A DNA stretch of 25,961 nucleotides from Lachnospiraceae bacterium. GTDB lineage: Bacteria; Bacillota_A; Clostridia; Lachnospirales; Lachnospiraceae. This document shows positions 5,921 through 14,221 of this stretch, in pieces. The notes below the pieces were generated by a model, which saw nothing but the letters and a program-made list of their open reading frames with translations, did no database searches and was not told where the DNA came from. Made by a program: the position numbers and the translations under genes. Positions within the stretch are counted from its first letter, which is position 1; every line of letters starts with the position of its first letter. The stretch lies in contig VSNT01000044.1 in assembly GCA_009774465.1 (NCBI GenBank), forward strand, positions 1 through 25,961, given 5' to 3'.

Positions 5921-8503
5921 CTAACAGGTAGCTCCGCCTTTCATGTGCTTCTGCGCCGAAATATTCTCCTGCTTTCTTAAGAGCAGATCATCCTTAAGGA
6001 GCTGTTCCTGCACCTGCTCAAAACCAATCCTCTCCACCGTATCGGCAAAGCGCTCCCCTGTAATTCCCTGTTCCCTGAACAAAAGAATTGCTTTTTCCAC
6101 AATGGCAAGTACCTCTTCCTTATCCGTAAATACTTTATCAAGATATCTTCCTCTGGCAACCTTCTTTCCCCAGCGTCCGCCGATATAAATCCGGTAGCCA
6201 TTCACATAGTTTTCCAATGCGCCAAAGGGACACTTGCCCATGCAGCGGCCGCAATGATTACATGCATTCTCATCAATCACCAGTTTTCCATCCTTAAGAC
6301 CTGCAACTTTGATGGGACAGTTTTTCTCTACCTGACACACCTTGCATCCCCGGCATTTTTCCAGATCAGGCTGGGGCACCCGCTGTCCGATAATTCCCAG
6401 ATCATTTAAATCAGGCTTTACACAATTGTTGGGACAGCCGCCTACTGCTATCTTAAATTTGTGAGGCAGCTTTACAGATGCATACCCGTGGAAAAATCTC
6501 TCATGAATTTCCTCTGACAGCTCAAAGGTATCAATTAATCCATACTGGCAGGTAGTTCCCTTACAGGATACCACCGGACGCACTTTAGAGCCTGTGCCGC
6601 CCATTTCCAGACCTGCATCCAGCAAATATTCCCTGAGAGGTTCAATATTTTCAAAAGGAACCCCCTGTATTTCCATAGTAAGACGGGAGGTCATAGTCAC
6701 TTCACCGCTTCCAAACTGCTCTGCTGCCTGAGCAATTGCTTTTGCTTCCTGGGCTGTGATCTTTCCGTTTCGTGTGATTACCCGTCCATTAAATTTATCC
6801 GGCGTCCTCTTGTCCTTTAAAAAGCCAAGAGCCTTCACTCTCGTTTCCTCTTCTTTGGAAACCTGACCGCCATCATTTTTCACTTTTACATCATTAAAGA
6901 AGGTCGCGCCTTCCAGCACAACGGTGTTGGTATAGCCATAAAAACGCAGCCGATTCTGCAAAAAGTATCCTCTCTTTCCCTTTGCACAGACAAGCAGCAG
7001 CTTTTCCTCCTTACCAATCCCGGGCAGTTCCCCTTTTACACTGGCAAGGTCAATATATTCTGCGCCTCGAATGGTGGGAACCGGAGCCACATCCAATACC
7101 CGGTATCCTTCTGCCTTTCCTGCCGCATACTCTGCCGGAGTCATACTGACCAAATCACCATTTAATTTATTCATCAAAACATATACAGCCTGCACCAGGG
7201 GATGAATTGCAGTGGAAAAAGGAGGTGCATAGGCAAAATCTGCATTTTCGAAATCTTCCAGCCTTGCCCCCATATTGATTCCCATTACCGCAATATCCAC
7301 CATCTTATCTACAGCGCCCGGGCCAAATACCTGTAAGCCAAGCAATTTGTGGCTTTCCTTATCTGCAATCAGCTTTGTTGCAAAGAACGCTGAATCCGGA
7401 TAGTAATGAGCTTTATCATCTGTAACAGCAAGCACTGTTTCCACCTGATATCCCGCATCTACCGCCTGTGCTTCGGTAAGTCCCGTACGTCCGCAGTTAA
7501 GTCCCGGCAATTTGACAACGCCGGTTCCAAGTACACCCGGATATTCCTTTTGGGCTCCTGCAAGAATCTGTGCCAGTGTACGCCCCTCCATATTGGCAGA
7601 AGATCCCATCGGGGACCACTGGGCTTTTCCGGTAATACGGCTGACTACCTGTACACAGTCCCCTGCTGCATAAACATCAGGAAGACTGGTTTTCATAGTC
7701 CGGTCTACAAGAATCGTGCCCCGGTTCATTTCAATACCGCTGCCCTCCAAAAATCCGGTGTTGGGGCGAATACCTGCCGCCATGATTACAAGCCCGCAGC
7801 TTAGGACGCCTGCGCTGGTTTTTATTGCTTCTACCCTTCCATCGCCTGAAATTTCTTCTGCCTTTGTTCCCGTAATCACTCTGATTCCTTTTTTCAATAA
7901 ATGCTTCTTGCCATAGGCAGCCATTTCAGGATCCAGAATATTAGGCAGAATCTGGGGTGCAAAGTCAATCACTGTAACTGCAACGCCTTTCTGCTGCAGA
8001 TTTTCCGCCATTTCAAGACCGATAAAGCCTGCGCCAACCACCACTGCCTTTTTAACATTTTCCTCTTCCACATAAGCCCTGACATTTACCGCATCCTCCG
8101 GAGTCCGTATGGTAAACACCCCGTTTAGTTCCATTCCCTTTACAGGAGGAACTGCCGGAGAAGCTCCTGTTGCAATTACCAGTTTATCGTAAGTATGTAC
8201 TTCCTCCCCGCCGGTCTTTCCATCCTTCACTTTGACAGATTTCGTCTGCGAATCAATGCTGATCACTTCTTTTTCCGTGAGCACTTCCACCCCTGTCAGC
8301 GCCGCATACTTTGCAGGAGTATTTACAATCAGTTCCTCCGGCTCCTGAATCATCCCTCCCACATAATAAGGCAGTCCACAGCCTGCATAGGAAATATCCC
8401 TGCTTTTGGAAAGCAGCGTTACCTGCAGCTCTCTGTCCTCCCGTTTTAACTTTGCTGCTGTTTTTGTCCCGGCCGCCACACCGCCAATCACTAATACCTT
8501 CAT
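5921..8503 (-). CDS. CoA-disulfide-reductase-like / rhodanese / sulfite-nitrite-reductase-like / ferredoxin fusion
   Basis: 860 aa, with AAAGGAGGG before the ATG. Residues 1-450 are an FAD- and NAD(P)H-binding oxidoreductase (GGVAAG 7-12; GAGFIG 157-162; AAGDC 279-283) with Cys42 in SYAGCGLPYY, the catalytic cysteine of CoA-disulfide and persulfide reductases. Residues 465-540 are a rhodanese domain with Cys506 in C-A-K-G-K-R-G. Residues 570-705 resemble the siroheme/[4Fe-4S] half of sulfite/nitrite reductases, with Cys647, Cys652, Cys690 and Cys694 (GGCPNNC). Residues 717-758 hold two [4Fe-4S] motifs (C717-x2-C-x2-C-x5-C729P and C748-x2-C-x2-C-x3-C758P). The predicted role is cytoplasmic electron transfer from NAD(P)H to sulfane sulfur, sulfite or nitrite. 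It starts 41 bases after the EAL gene, probably in one operon. The exact substrate is unknown. Confidence 0.88.
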   Translation of the reverse strand: MKVLVIGGVAAGTKTAAKLKREDRELQVTLLSKSRDISYAGCGLPYYVGGMIQEPEELIVNTPAKYAALTGVEVLTEKEVISIDSQTKSVKVKDGKTGGEEVHTYDKLVIATGASPAVPPVKGMELNGVFTIRTPEDAVNVRAYVEEENVKKAVVVGAGFIGLEMAENLQQKGVAVTVIDFAPQILPNILDPEMAAYGKKHLLKKGIRVITGTKAEEISGDGRVEAIKTSAGVLSCGLVIMAAGIRPNTGFLEGSGIEMNRGTILVDRTMKTSLPDVYAAGDCVQVVSRITGKAQWSPMGSSANMEGRTLAQILAGAQKEYPGVLGTGVVKLPGLNCGRTGLTEAQAVDAGYQVETVLAVTDDKAHYYPDSAFFATKLIADKESHKLLGLQVFGPGAVDKMVDIAVMGINMGARLEDFENADFAYAPPFSTAIHPLVQAVYVLMNKLNGDLVSMTPAEYAAGKAEGYRVLDVAPVPTIRGAEYIDLASVKGELPGIGKEEKLLLVCAKGKRGYFLQNRLRFYGYTNTVVLEGATFFNDVKVKNDGGQVSKEEETRVKALGFLKDKRTPDKFNGRVITRNGKITAQEAKAIAQAAEQFGSGEVTMTSRLTMEIQGVPFENIEPLREYLLDAGLEMGGTGSKVRPVVSCKGTTCQYGLIDTFELSEEIHERFFHGYASVKLPHKFKIAVGGCPNNCVKPDLNDLGIIGQRVPQPDLEKCRGCKVCQVEKNCPIKVAGLKDGKLVIDENACNHCGRCMGKCPFGALENYVNGYRIYIGGRWGKKVARGRYLDKVFTDKEEVLAIVEKAILLFREQGITGERFADTVERIGFEQVQEQLLKDDLLLRKQENISAQKHMKGGATC

Positions 8504-8544
8504 ATGTACCCTCCTTTACCTGTTTCCAATACCTGTAGCAGAAT

Positions 8545-10299
8545 TTAACCTTTATTTTCCAATTGCTTTTTTAAAAGAACAAAAAAATCATCTGCAGGCA
8601 TAGGTTTTGCGTAATAATAACCCTGCACCTGGTCACATCCTATGCGCTGCAAAAGTTCTGTCTGTTCTTTGGTTTCCACACCTTCCGCCAAAAGCCCCAG
8701 CTCCAGCTTATCCGCCATAGAAACCACCTGCTCCAGAATCATTTTTCCCTTATTTGAAACTGTCATATTATCAATAAATTTTCTGTCAAGCTTTATCACA
8801 TCAAAAGGAGTTTCCAGCAAAATATTCAGGGAAGAATACCCGCTTCCAAAATCATCCATCAAAAGAGTAAAACCTTCTTCTTTGAGCTGCAGCGCTTTCA
8901 TACTCACCTGCTGGTTATCCGCAGTCTCCGTAATCTCCAGTTCCAGCAGCTTCTTTGGAATCCCATATTTTTCTATCATCTCTGCAAGTACCTGAATACA
9001 TTCATCATCCAAAAGATGCACTCTTGACATATTTACAGAAACAGGACAAAAATCAATTCCGGCCTCTTTACACTTTGCAATAAACCGGCTGGCTTCCTCC
9101 CATATATAATAATCTACCTTTTTTATAAATCCATTTTCTTCAATAATGGGAATAAACTGATCCGGATAAATCATGCCCCGTTCCGGATGCCGCCACCGGA
9201 TCAATGCCTCTGCGCCGATAATTTCATTTTTGGCAATACTGTATTTAGGCTGAAGATACATCATAAACTGTCTTTCGGTAATTGCTGCCTGCATATTTTC
9301 TTCAATAAACTTCCTGTTATACAATGTATCCTTAAACTGTTCTTTATAGAATAGTACATTTGTTACTATATTTTTTTTGGCTGCTTTTCTTGCCATAGCG
9401 GCCCGGTCTTCCATCTGCCGCTGCTCCATTTCCCTGTCTTCAATGGTATATACGCCATAGGCCATCTGGAGTTTTACATTTTTATAATTGTTAATCTTTC
9501 CGTCCAGTTGGCGGATAAAGTCCACTAACTCTTCTTCCTTGTCATACTCTGTCACTACCATGAACACATCACTTCGCAGGTTTACAAAAAACTGCCTCTC
9601 ATGACAGCTCTCCCTAAGTCCCCGGAGGATAAAGTCCAGAACTTCATTTCCGAACTTTTCCCCGTATAAATCGTTTATAATCTTAAATTTCCGAATATCA
9701 AACTGAATAAACCCTATTTCTTTAGCAGATGAAAAAATCAATTCATTGACATTTTTTCTAAAACGCCTGATTCTGCTGATGGTTTTCAGTATGTTCTGTA
9801 TCTCATCCTTTTCCGGAAGATCTTCTAAATTTATACTGGTTTCTTCTTTATCCTTTAATTGTTCCTCCAGCATTTTTTCCAGAATTTCAATGCTGGCATT
9901 CATTGCATTAGGACATTTTTGTAAAATCAGCCCCTCCTGACGGATGATTGCCATTTCATTCGGTTTCGATATATCCTTTCCCAGAATATTCCGGCATTTG
10001 GTTTCTCCGCCCATCTTTTCCTTAAATGCCTTTATGAATTCATCTGTTTTCTTATTTCCGTAAATTTCCTGCTCTCTGTCCTGTGAATCATAAAAGCCCA
10101 GCGCCATTCCAAGCACCATTAAGGCTGCTGTAATACAGCCGCATACGCTCCCCTGATGCATTCCCCCGCCAAAACATGTACTGATTTTAAACGCTGTCTT
10201 TAAATCCATGCCAAAATCTTCCGCAAATGCCCCAAACAATGCCTGCGAACAGTGATACTGCTGGCGCAAAAGATGTTCTGCTTTCTCACTGTGTGTCAT
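8545..10299 (-). CDS. Cyclic-di-GMP phosphodiesterase: C_GCAxxG_C_C-like domain + degenerate GGDEF + EAL
   Basis: 584 aa from ATG 10299 (GGGGGA upstream; a GTG at 10311 is also in frame). Residues 1-145 resemble the C_GCAxxG_C_C redox family: Cys17, FGGGM, Cys53-G-Cys55, Cys102 and Cys129 at family-like spacing, although the CGAxxG core reads CGCITA. Residues 190-320 are a GGDEF fold whose signature is RSDVF (242-246), so it should not make cyclic-di-GMP. Residues 325-580 are an EAL domain with E364-A-L, N423, LEITET (454-459), DDFGSGYSS (482-490), K503-L-D and AEGVET all intact, so it probably hydrolyses cyclic-di-GMP. No membrane segments are seen. It has its own promoter and is followed closely by the redox fusion gene, suggesting redox-controlled cyclic-di-GMP turnover. 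Confidence 0.88.
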   Translation of the reverse strand: MTHSEKAEHLLRQQYHCSQALFGAFAEDFGMDLKTAFKISTCFGGGMHQGSVCGCITAALMVLGMALGFYDSQDREQEIYGNKKTDEFIKAFKEKMGGETKCRNILGKDISKPNEMAIIRQEGLILQKCPNAMNASIEILEKMLEEQLKDKEETSINLEDLPEKDEIQNILKTISRIRRFRKNVNELIFSSAKEIGFIQFDIRKFKIINDLYGEKFGNEVLDFILRGLRESCHERQFFVNLRSDVFMVVTEYDKEEELVDFIRQLDGKINNYKNVKLQMAYGVYTIEDREMEQRQMEDRAAMARKAAKKNIVTNVLFYKEQFKDTLYNRKFIEENMQAAITERQFMMYLQPKYSIAKNEIIGAEALIRWRHPERGMIYPDQFIPIIEENGFIKKVDYYIWEEASRFIAKCKEAGIDFCPVSVNMSRVHLLDDECIQVLAEMIEKYGIPKKLLELEITETADNQQVSMKALQLKEEGFTLLMDDFGSGYSSLNILLETPFDVIKLDRKFIDNMTVSNKGKMILEQVVSMADKLELGLLAEGVETKEQTELLQRIGCDQVQGYYYAKPMPADDFFVLLKKQLENKG

Positions 10300-10349
10300 G
10301 TGATCCCCCACTTTTCCATCGAAAATACCGATATACTGTTTTTTGTTTT

Positions 10350-10378
10350 ATTTTAACAAAAATTTCCGAAAATGTGAA
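10350..10378 (-). promoter_or_regulatory. Promoter of the EAL / redox-fusion operon
   Basis: On the - strand TTCACA (10378-10373), a 17-base spacer and TAAAAT (10355-10350); both hexamers match the sigma-A consensus at five of six positions. It lies between the XRE gene stop and the EAL start, so the two-gene operon can be transcribed on its own. Confidence 0.65.
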
Positions 10379-10403
10379 GCACCATGAGACACTTTACTGT
10401 TCC

Positions 10404-11315
10404 TCATTCTCCTCTGCTTAATGCAATTGCCACTATACTGCAAAGGATTCCTCCTGCCACAAAGGCAAACCAGGATACAGCCCAGCCGCCTTCTATAAAT
10501 CCAATCAGAAAAAAGACAATGGTTGCAACAAGCATAATGCAGCCGCACAGTTTTCCAATCAGTTCATTTCTTTTTTTCCTCTCAGGCGAAGGATTATTTT
10601 CCTTATTATAATCTTTAACATTATATTTTTCCTTCTGCAGTGCAGTAAAGGTAAGCAGGGAAGCTGCTGCCGCAACAATCATCATAAATATTCCATTGAT
10701 AATATAATCCCACTTTTCCATCTGCAGTTTATCGGTAAGCTGCATTTTTTCTACCCTGAAGTCTGCAACAATCAGAAAAAGACATCCAACCAGAATCAAT
10801 CCCACACCTACAGCAATTCCGATGATAAAACGTTTGTATGCCTGCTCTTTTTCCTCTTCCGTATAAAAATCTTCTATCTGGGGATATTTTTCGCAAAACC
10901 GCCCGCTCTGCATTCCCGTCACAATAAAAATTATAACAGACACAATAAGCAGTACAAAGAAAACTGCCGTTGCTATGTCTTCCTCTATACCGGCTCCGCA
11001 AAGCAACATCATAAGGCTGATGCCAAAAAGCAGTATCCCCACCCCGGCCGCAATCATCTTACTTAATGTATTTTTAAATTTGTCATATCCATAACTGTCT
11101 TTTGCAAAAGCCTGACTTACATCCCCCTGCATTAAAGTGTCCATATTACAGTGGAACATACTGCAGATCTGCAACAGCTTTTCCATCTCGGGATAGCTTT
11201 GTCCTGACTCCCATTTGGAAACTGACTGCCTTGACACCTCAAGCTGCTCCGCCAACTGTTCCTGTGTAATTTCTTTCTGCTTTCTTAAATACTGTAAATT
11301 TTCTCCAAAACTCAT
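10404..11315 (-). CDS. XRE-family transcriptional regulator with a six-helix membrane domain
   Basis: 303 aa. Residues 5-60 form a Cro/CI helix-turn-helix (ITQEQLAEQLEVSRQSVSKWESGQSYPE), the common Clostridia form. After a linker there are about six hydrophobic segments (roughly 85-110, 115-137, 165-187, 205-228, 250-270 and 275-297), so the DNA-binding head would be tethered to the membrane. Upstream AAAGGAG and AAGGAA lie before the ATG. The gene sits between the polysaccharide operon and the EAL operon, on the same strand as both. Whether it regulates either is not shown. Inverted repeats in its leader could be its own operator. Confidence 0.88.
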   Translation of the reverse strand: MSFGENLQYLRKQKEITQEQLAEQLEVSRQSVSKWESGQSYPEMEKLLQICSMFHCNMDTLMQGDVSQAFAKDSYGYDKFKNTLSKMIAAGVGILLFGISLMMLLCGAGIEEDIATAVFFVLLIVSVIIFIVTGMQSGRFCEKYPQIEDFYTEEEKEQAYKRFIIGIAVGVGLILVGCLFLIVADFRVEKMQLTDKLQMEKWDYIINGIFMMIVAAAASLLTFTALQKEKYNVKDYNKENNPSPERKKRNELIGKLCGCIMLVATIVFFLIGFIEGGWAVSWFAFVAGGILCSIVAIALSRGE

Positions 11316-11375
11316 TTTTCCTTGCTCCTTTCAAATCTTTTCACACTTTCTTCGTTTACTGTGTGATTTTACGAA

Positions 11376-11463
11376 ACAGTTCTGCAACATGGCATTGCTC
11401 TGACGAACTGTATGGCTTTATCATACAGTTGCAGGAGCGCAACTTCTATCAATCTCATGTTGC
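11376..11463 (-). promoter_or_regulatory. Nested inverted repeats in the leader of the XRE gene
   Basis: An outer 8-bp arm pair, GCAACATG (11384-11391) and CATGTTGC (11456-11463), encloses a 9-bp hairpin, AACTGTATG (11406-11414) with CATACAGTT (11422-11430), and an overlapping 6-bp hairpin, AGTTGC (11427-11432) with GCAACT (11439-11444). ACAGTTC (11376-11382) also matches GAACTGT (11405-11411) in inverted orientation. The block could be a structured leader of the regulator, a 3' end structure of the polysaccharide mRNA, or an operator. No T-run follows, so it is not a classical terminator. Confidence 0.4.
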
Positions 11464-11506
11464 TTTTGAGTTTTTTGATGTCACTTTTAAGTTGCGAACC
11501 CCATTT

Positions 11507-13159
11507 TTACTGCATTTCATACAATGTCCACAATCCTTTTTGTGCAATCACTTCATATGTCGTCAAATGAGTGTTGGCTTCAAGCAGTTTCTTAAGGCAC
11601 TCTTCTTTTTTCTCATAATCAGCCACATAAACCAACAGCCGATTGCTCTTTCTGATTTCTTTATCTTTAATTTCTTCCTGATTTCCCTGACTTGCCATAT
11701 AAAACTTATCATATTCCATCAGTTCATCGGAAAGCCACCAGATATGATCGGCAGATGCATCATTGTAAAAAACCACCACTGCATCATTTCGGTGTGCTTT
11801 CACATATTCCATTACTTCTCTTTCCTCTTCATAAAGGAAAAAAACTTTTCCACCTTTAAGCGCCAGCCCATTCATAAGCAAAATGATAATGCTCCCTGCC
11901 GCTACAACTCCACGTACTGTCCACTTATTGTCTTCTTTATATTTGATGCCTACAAAGGGCGTCAAAGTAAAAATCTCTTCTGCCAGCCCCAGGACAGCAT
12001 ATAAAATCAAAAACAGAAAAATACCATACACAGGAAGCTGATATCTGTTAGAGGTTTCTCCTAAAATCAGGGCAGTTTTTGACACGGTAAAGAAATATCC
12101 TGCTCCGGCAAATAATAAAAGTCCTGTACTTTCATTTAGGACTTCCCATTTCCTGCCTCTCTTTTTCTTCAAAAACCACACGGTCACTGCCAAAAGACAG
12201 ATTCCCAAAAGCCACCAGCTTAATGTGCCATTTGTTACATAATCGTCAAACAAGCCGCCAAAAAATTTAAGCCTGTCCCATGTATTTGACGCATTACTGA
12301 ACTCGCTGACTGCTTCCGTTCCCCGATATCCCCTGAAAATATGGGACAGGCTGGCCGGATAATAGCAGATTGCCAGCGAAAGCCCTGCCGCGCAGGAAGC
12401 CACATAACCGAACAATTGCCTGATTTTTTTGTTTTTCAAAAGATAAAAGCAAAATCCAGCCCCTAAAAAGAAATGAAAAATAATATAATAATATTGGGTT
12501 AAAAATCCTAAGAATACTGTGGCACCAAGCGGAAGGAAAAAACTCTTTATCCTGTAATCCTGCCATTTTACCGCACGAAGATGCAAATCCATGCACAACA
12601 AAATAAAAAGAGTCAGCCACTGATACATGCGGATAAACATAACCCCTGAAATTACTGCAGGACAGAATCCCCATGCAAGGCAGCTAAAAAAGGCCAGCAG
12701 TTTTCCTTTTTTTCTGCATTTTTCATTTTGTTCCCTGCTGGTAACTGCTGTATATGCACCATAGGCAAGCAGCAGGTAAGAAACTACATAAGCAATCAGA
12801 TTCACGCCAATTCCCAGCCATTTGCTGAACACATCAGGAAACAAAGAACAGGCTGTATGGAAAATATAATAATAAACCGGAGGATGCACATCCCATGACT
12901 GCATCTGCTTTACCACATCATACCGGAATTTTTCTCCGGAAAGCACTACGAAATCATTCCGAAGGGCATCCTTTTCCATCCACTGCCTGTCTGTTACTGA
13001 CAGCCCTGCCGTTTTATTTGTAGAGTAATAAGTATAAAGCTCATCTTCATGGAAGCCAGCCTTCCGGCTGCCATAATAAAAAAGACATCCTATCTGCAAA
13101 AAAAGCAGCACTCCCATTACAAGTCCAAATTTTAAGTTGTTTTTCAAGGCTTCCTTCAT
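11507..13159 (-). CDS. GT-C superfamily membrane glycosyltransferase (GT39/GT83-like)
   Basis: 550 aa with about ten membrane segments. Shortly after the first helix comes G-F-H-E-D39-E40-L-Y-x-Y, the acidic motif in the first extracytoplasmic loop of polyprenyl-phosphate-sugar-dependent GT-C enzymes. W-D-V-H92-P-P-V-Y-Y-Y, typical of the ArnT/PMT-like group, follows. The C-terminal 100 residues are a soluble domain. Such enzymes move a sugar from a polyprenyl-phosphate donor onto a polymer or lipid on the outer membrane face. The GtrB-like enzyme at the head of the same operon could make the donor. The start overlaps the previous stop by ATGA, implying translational coupling. It is the last gene of the polysaccharide operon. 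Confidence 0.82.
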   Translation of the reverse strand: MKEALKNNLKFGLVMGVLLFLQIGCLFYYGSRKAGFHEDELYTYYSTNKTAGLSVTDRQWMEKDALRNDFVVLSGEKFRYDVVKQMQSWDVHPPVYYYIFHTACSLFPDVFSKWLGIGVNLIAYVVSYLLLAYGAYTAVTSREQNEKCRKKGKLLAFFSCLAWGFCPAVISGVMFIRMYQWLTLFILLCMDLHLRAVKWQDYRIKSFFLPLGATVFLGFLTQYYYIIFHFFLGAGFCFYLLKNKKIRQLFGYVASCAAGLSLAICYYPASLSHIFRGYRGTEAVSEFSNASNTWDRLKFFGGLFDDYVTNGTLSWWLLGICLLAVTVWFLKKKRGRKWEVLNESTGLLLFAGAGYFFTVSKTALILGETSNRYQLPVYGIFLFLILYAVLGLAEEIFTLTPFVGIKYKEDNKWTVRGVVAAGSIIILLMNGLALKGGKVFFLYEEEREVMEYVKAHRNDAVVVFYNDASADHIWWLSDELMEYDKFYMASQGNQEEIKDKEIRKSNRLLVYVADYEKKEECLKKLLEANTHLTTYEVIAQKGLWTLYEMQ

Positions 13160-14169
13160 TCCCTTTTTCCCTTTAATAATTGCAGCAGTCTATGTACTCT
13201 TCTGACAAATTTAGGTGCTGTGCCAAGAAGCAAAAGATATCTCTTATTTTTTCTGGTCAGATAAGGCGACATGCGCACATCTTTCTTATGCTTCTTTAAA
13301 TATTCTTTCACCTGACAATAAAATGTATTCTCTTTGTTCATCAGAGAAATGGGAATATGAAGCATATAATCCAGCCTCTGAAACAGGCCAAAGCGCATTG
13401 CCTCCGGCAAAAGCTCCGGATATTCCTTCTCCACAATTTCATACACTCTGTCTGCATTTTTCACGATATCCGTAAACACCTGTGGAAATTCATTCCTATT
13501 TCTGGTGCGAGTATTGCTTCCATACCGGTAAAAAACATGATAATCCTGCCAGGGCAACACCGCAACTGCCGGTATTTTGGGAAGCAGCCTTACCAGCAGA
13601 TAAAAGTCCTCATTCAGTTCCCCTTCCGGAAACCGCTCTTTTTTCAATAAAGAAGCGTGAATCAGCTTTGTGCAGAAAGAGCAGTCACCCTTATGAAGCA
13701 ACAGTTCCCTCATAAAATGTTGACAGTCCCAAAGCTCCGGCTCTTTCGGCGGCTCGCACACGTTAGGCAGAAGATTTCCCTCTTCGTCAATCTCATCCCT
13801 TGAAGTCTGCACCATAAGCAGATCTTCTGTCACAGCTACCTGCAAAAGCCTTTCATACATTTCCGGTTCAATATAATCGTCACTATCCACAAAGCCGATA
13901 AAATCCCCTCTGGCCTTGGAAATCCCAAGGTTTCTTGCAGAGGAAGAACCTCCATTTTCCTTATGAAACACCCGTATTCTCCGGTCTTCCAATGCAAATT
14001 TTTCCGCCAAAGCGCCGCTATTATCGGTAGAACCGTCGTCCACCAAAATAATTTCCAGATTCCGGTAAGTCTGCCTGCGTATGGAATCCACACACCTCTG
14101 CAGCAGATCAACCGTATTATAAACCGGCACAATCACACTAATCCATAACGGTCTTCCTTCTTCTTTCAC
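13156..14169 (-). CDS. Family 2 glycosyltransferase (GT-A fold)
   Basis: About 337 aa from GTG 14169, with AAAGGA about 12 bases upstream. A TTG at 14220, directly against the previous stop, is an alternative without a ribosome binding site, so the start is uncertain. The N-terminal GT2 domain shows ISVIVPVYNT, V-D44-D-G-S-T-D, NGGSSSARN and the metal-binding D95-S-D-D. The C-terminal part is basic and contains many tyrosine and arginine residues. It would add one sugar of the polysaccharide repeat unit from a nucleotide sugar at the inner membrane face. Its last four bases overlap the GT-C gene. Confidence 0.88.
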   Translation of the reverse strand: MKEEGRPLWISVIVPVYNTVDLLQRCVDSIRRQTYRNLEIILVDDGSTDNSGALAEKFALEDRRIRVFHKENGGSSSARNLGISKARGDFIGFVDSDDYIEPEMYERLLQVAVTEDLLMVQTSRDEIDEEGNLLPNVCEPPKEPELWDCQHFMRELLLHKGDCSFCTKLIHASLLKKERFPEGELNEDFYLLVRLLPKIPAVAVLPWQDYHVFYRYGSNTRTRNRNEFPQVFTDIVKNADRVYEIVEKEYPELLPEAMRFGLFQRLDYMLHIPISLMNKENTFYCQVKEYLKKHKKDVRMSPYLTRKNKRYLLLLGTAPKFVRRVHRLLQLLKGKRE

Positions 14170-14221
14170 TTTAATACCATGTCCTTTCCATAGCCTGCAA
14201 ACTTTTTGGCGCAGGCACAAA

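Noticed and set aside
11406..11430. Terminator of the polysaccharide operon
   Set aside because: The 9-bp hairpin is stable but is followed by CGTC rather than a T-run on the - strand, so it was reported as a leader or operator structure.
11363..12004. 213-aa + strand ORF
   Set aside because: Antisense to the GT-C membrane glycosyltransferase; its Phe/His/Ile-rich sequence is what the complement of a hydrophobic protein gives. No ribosome binding site or family match.
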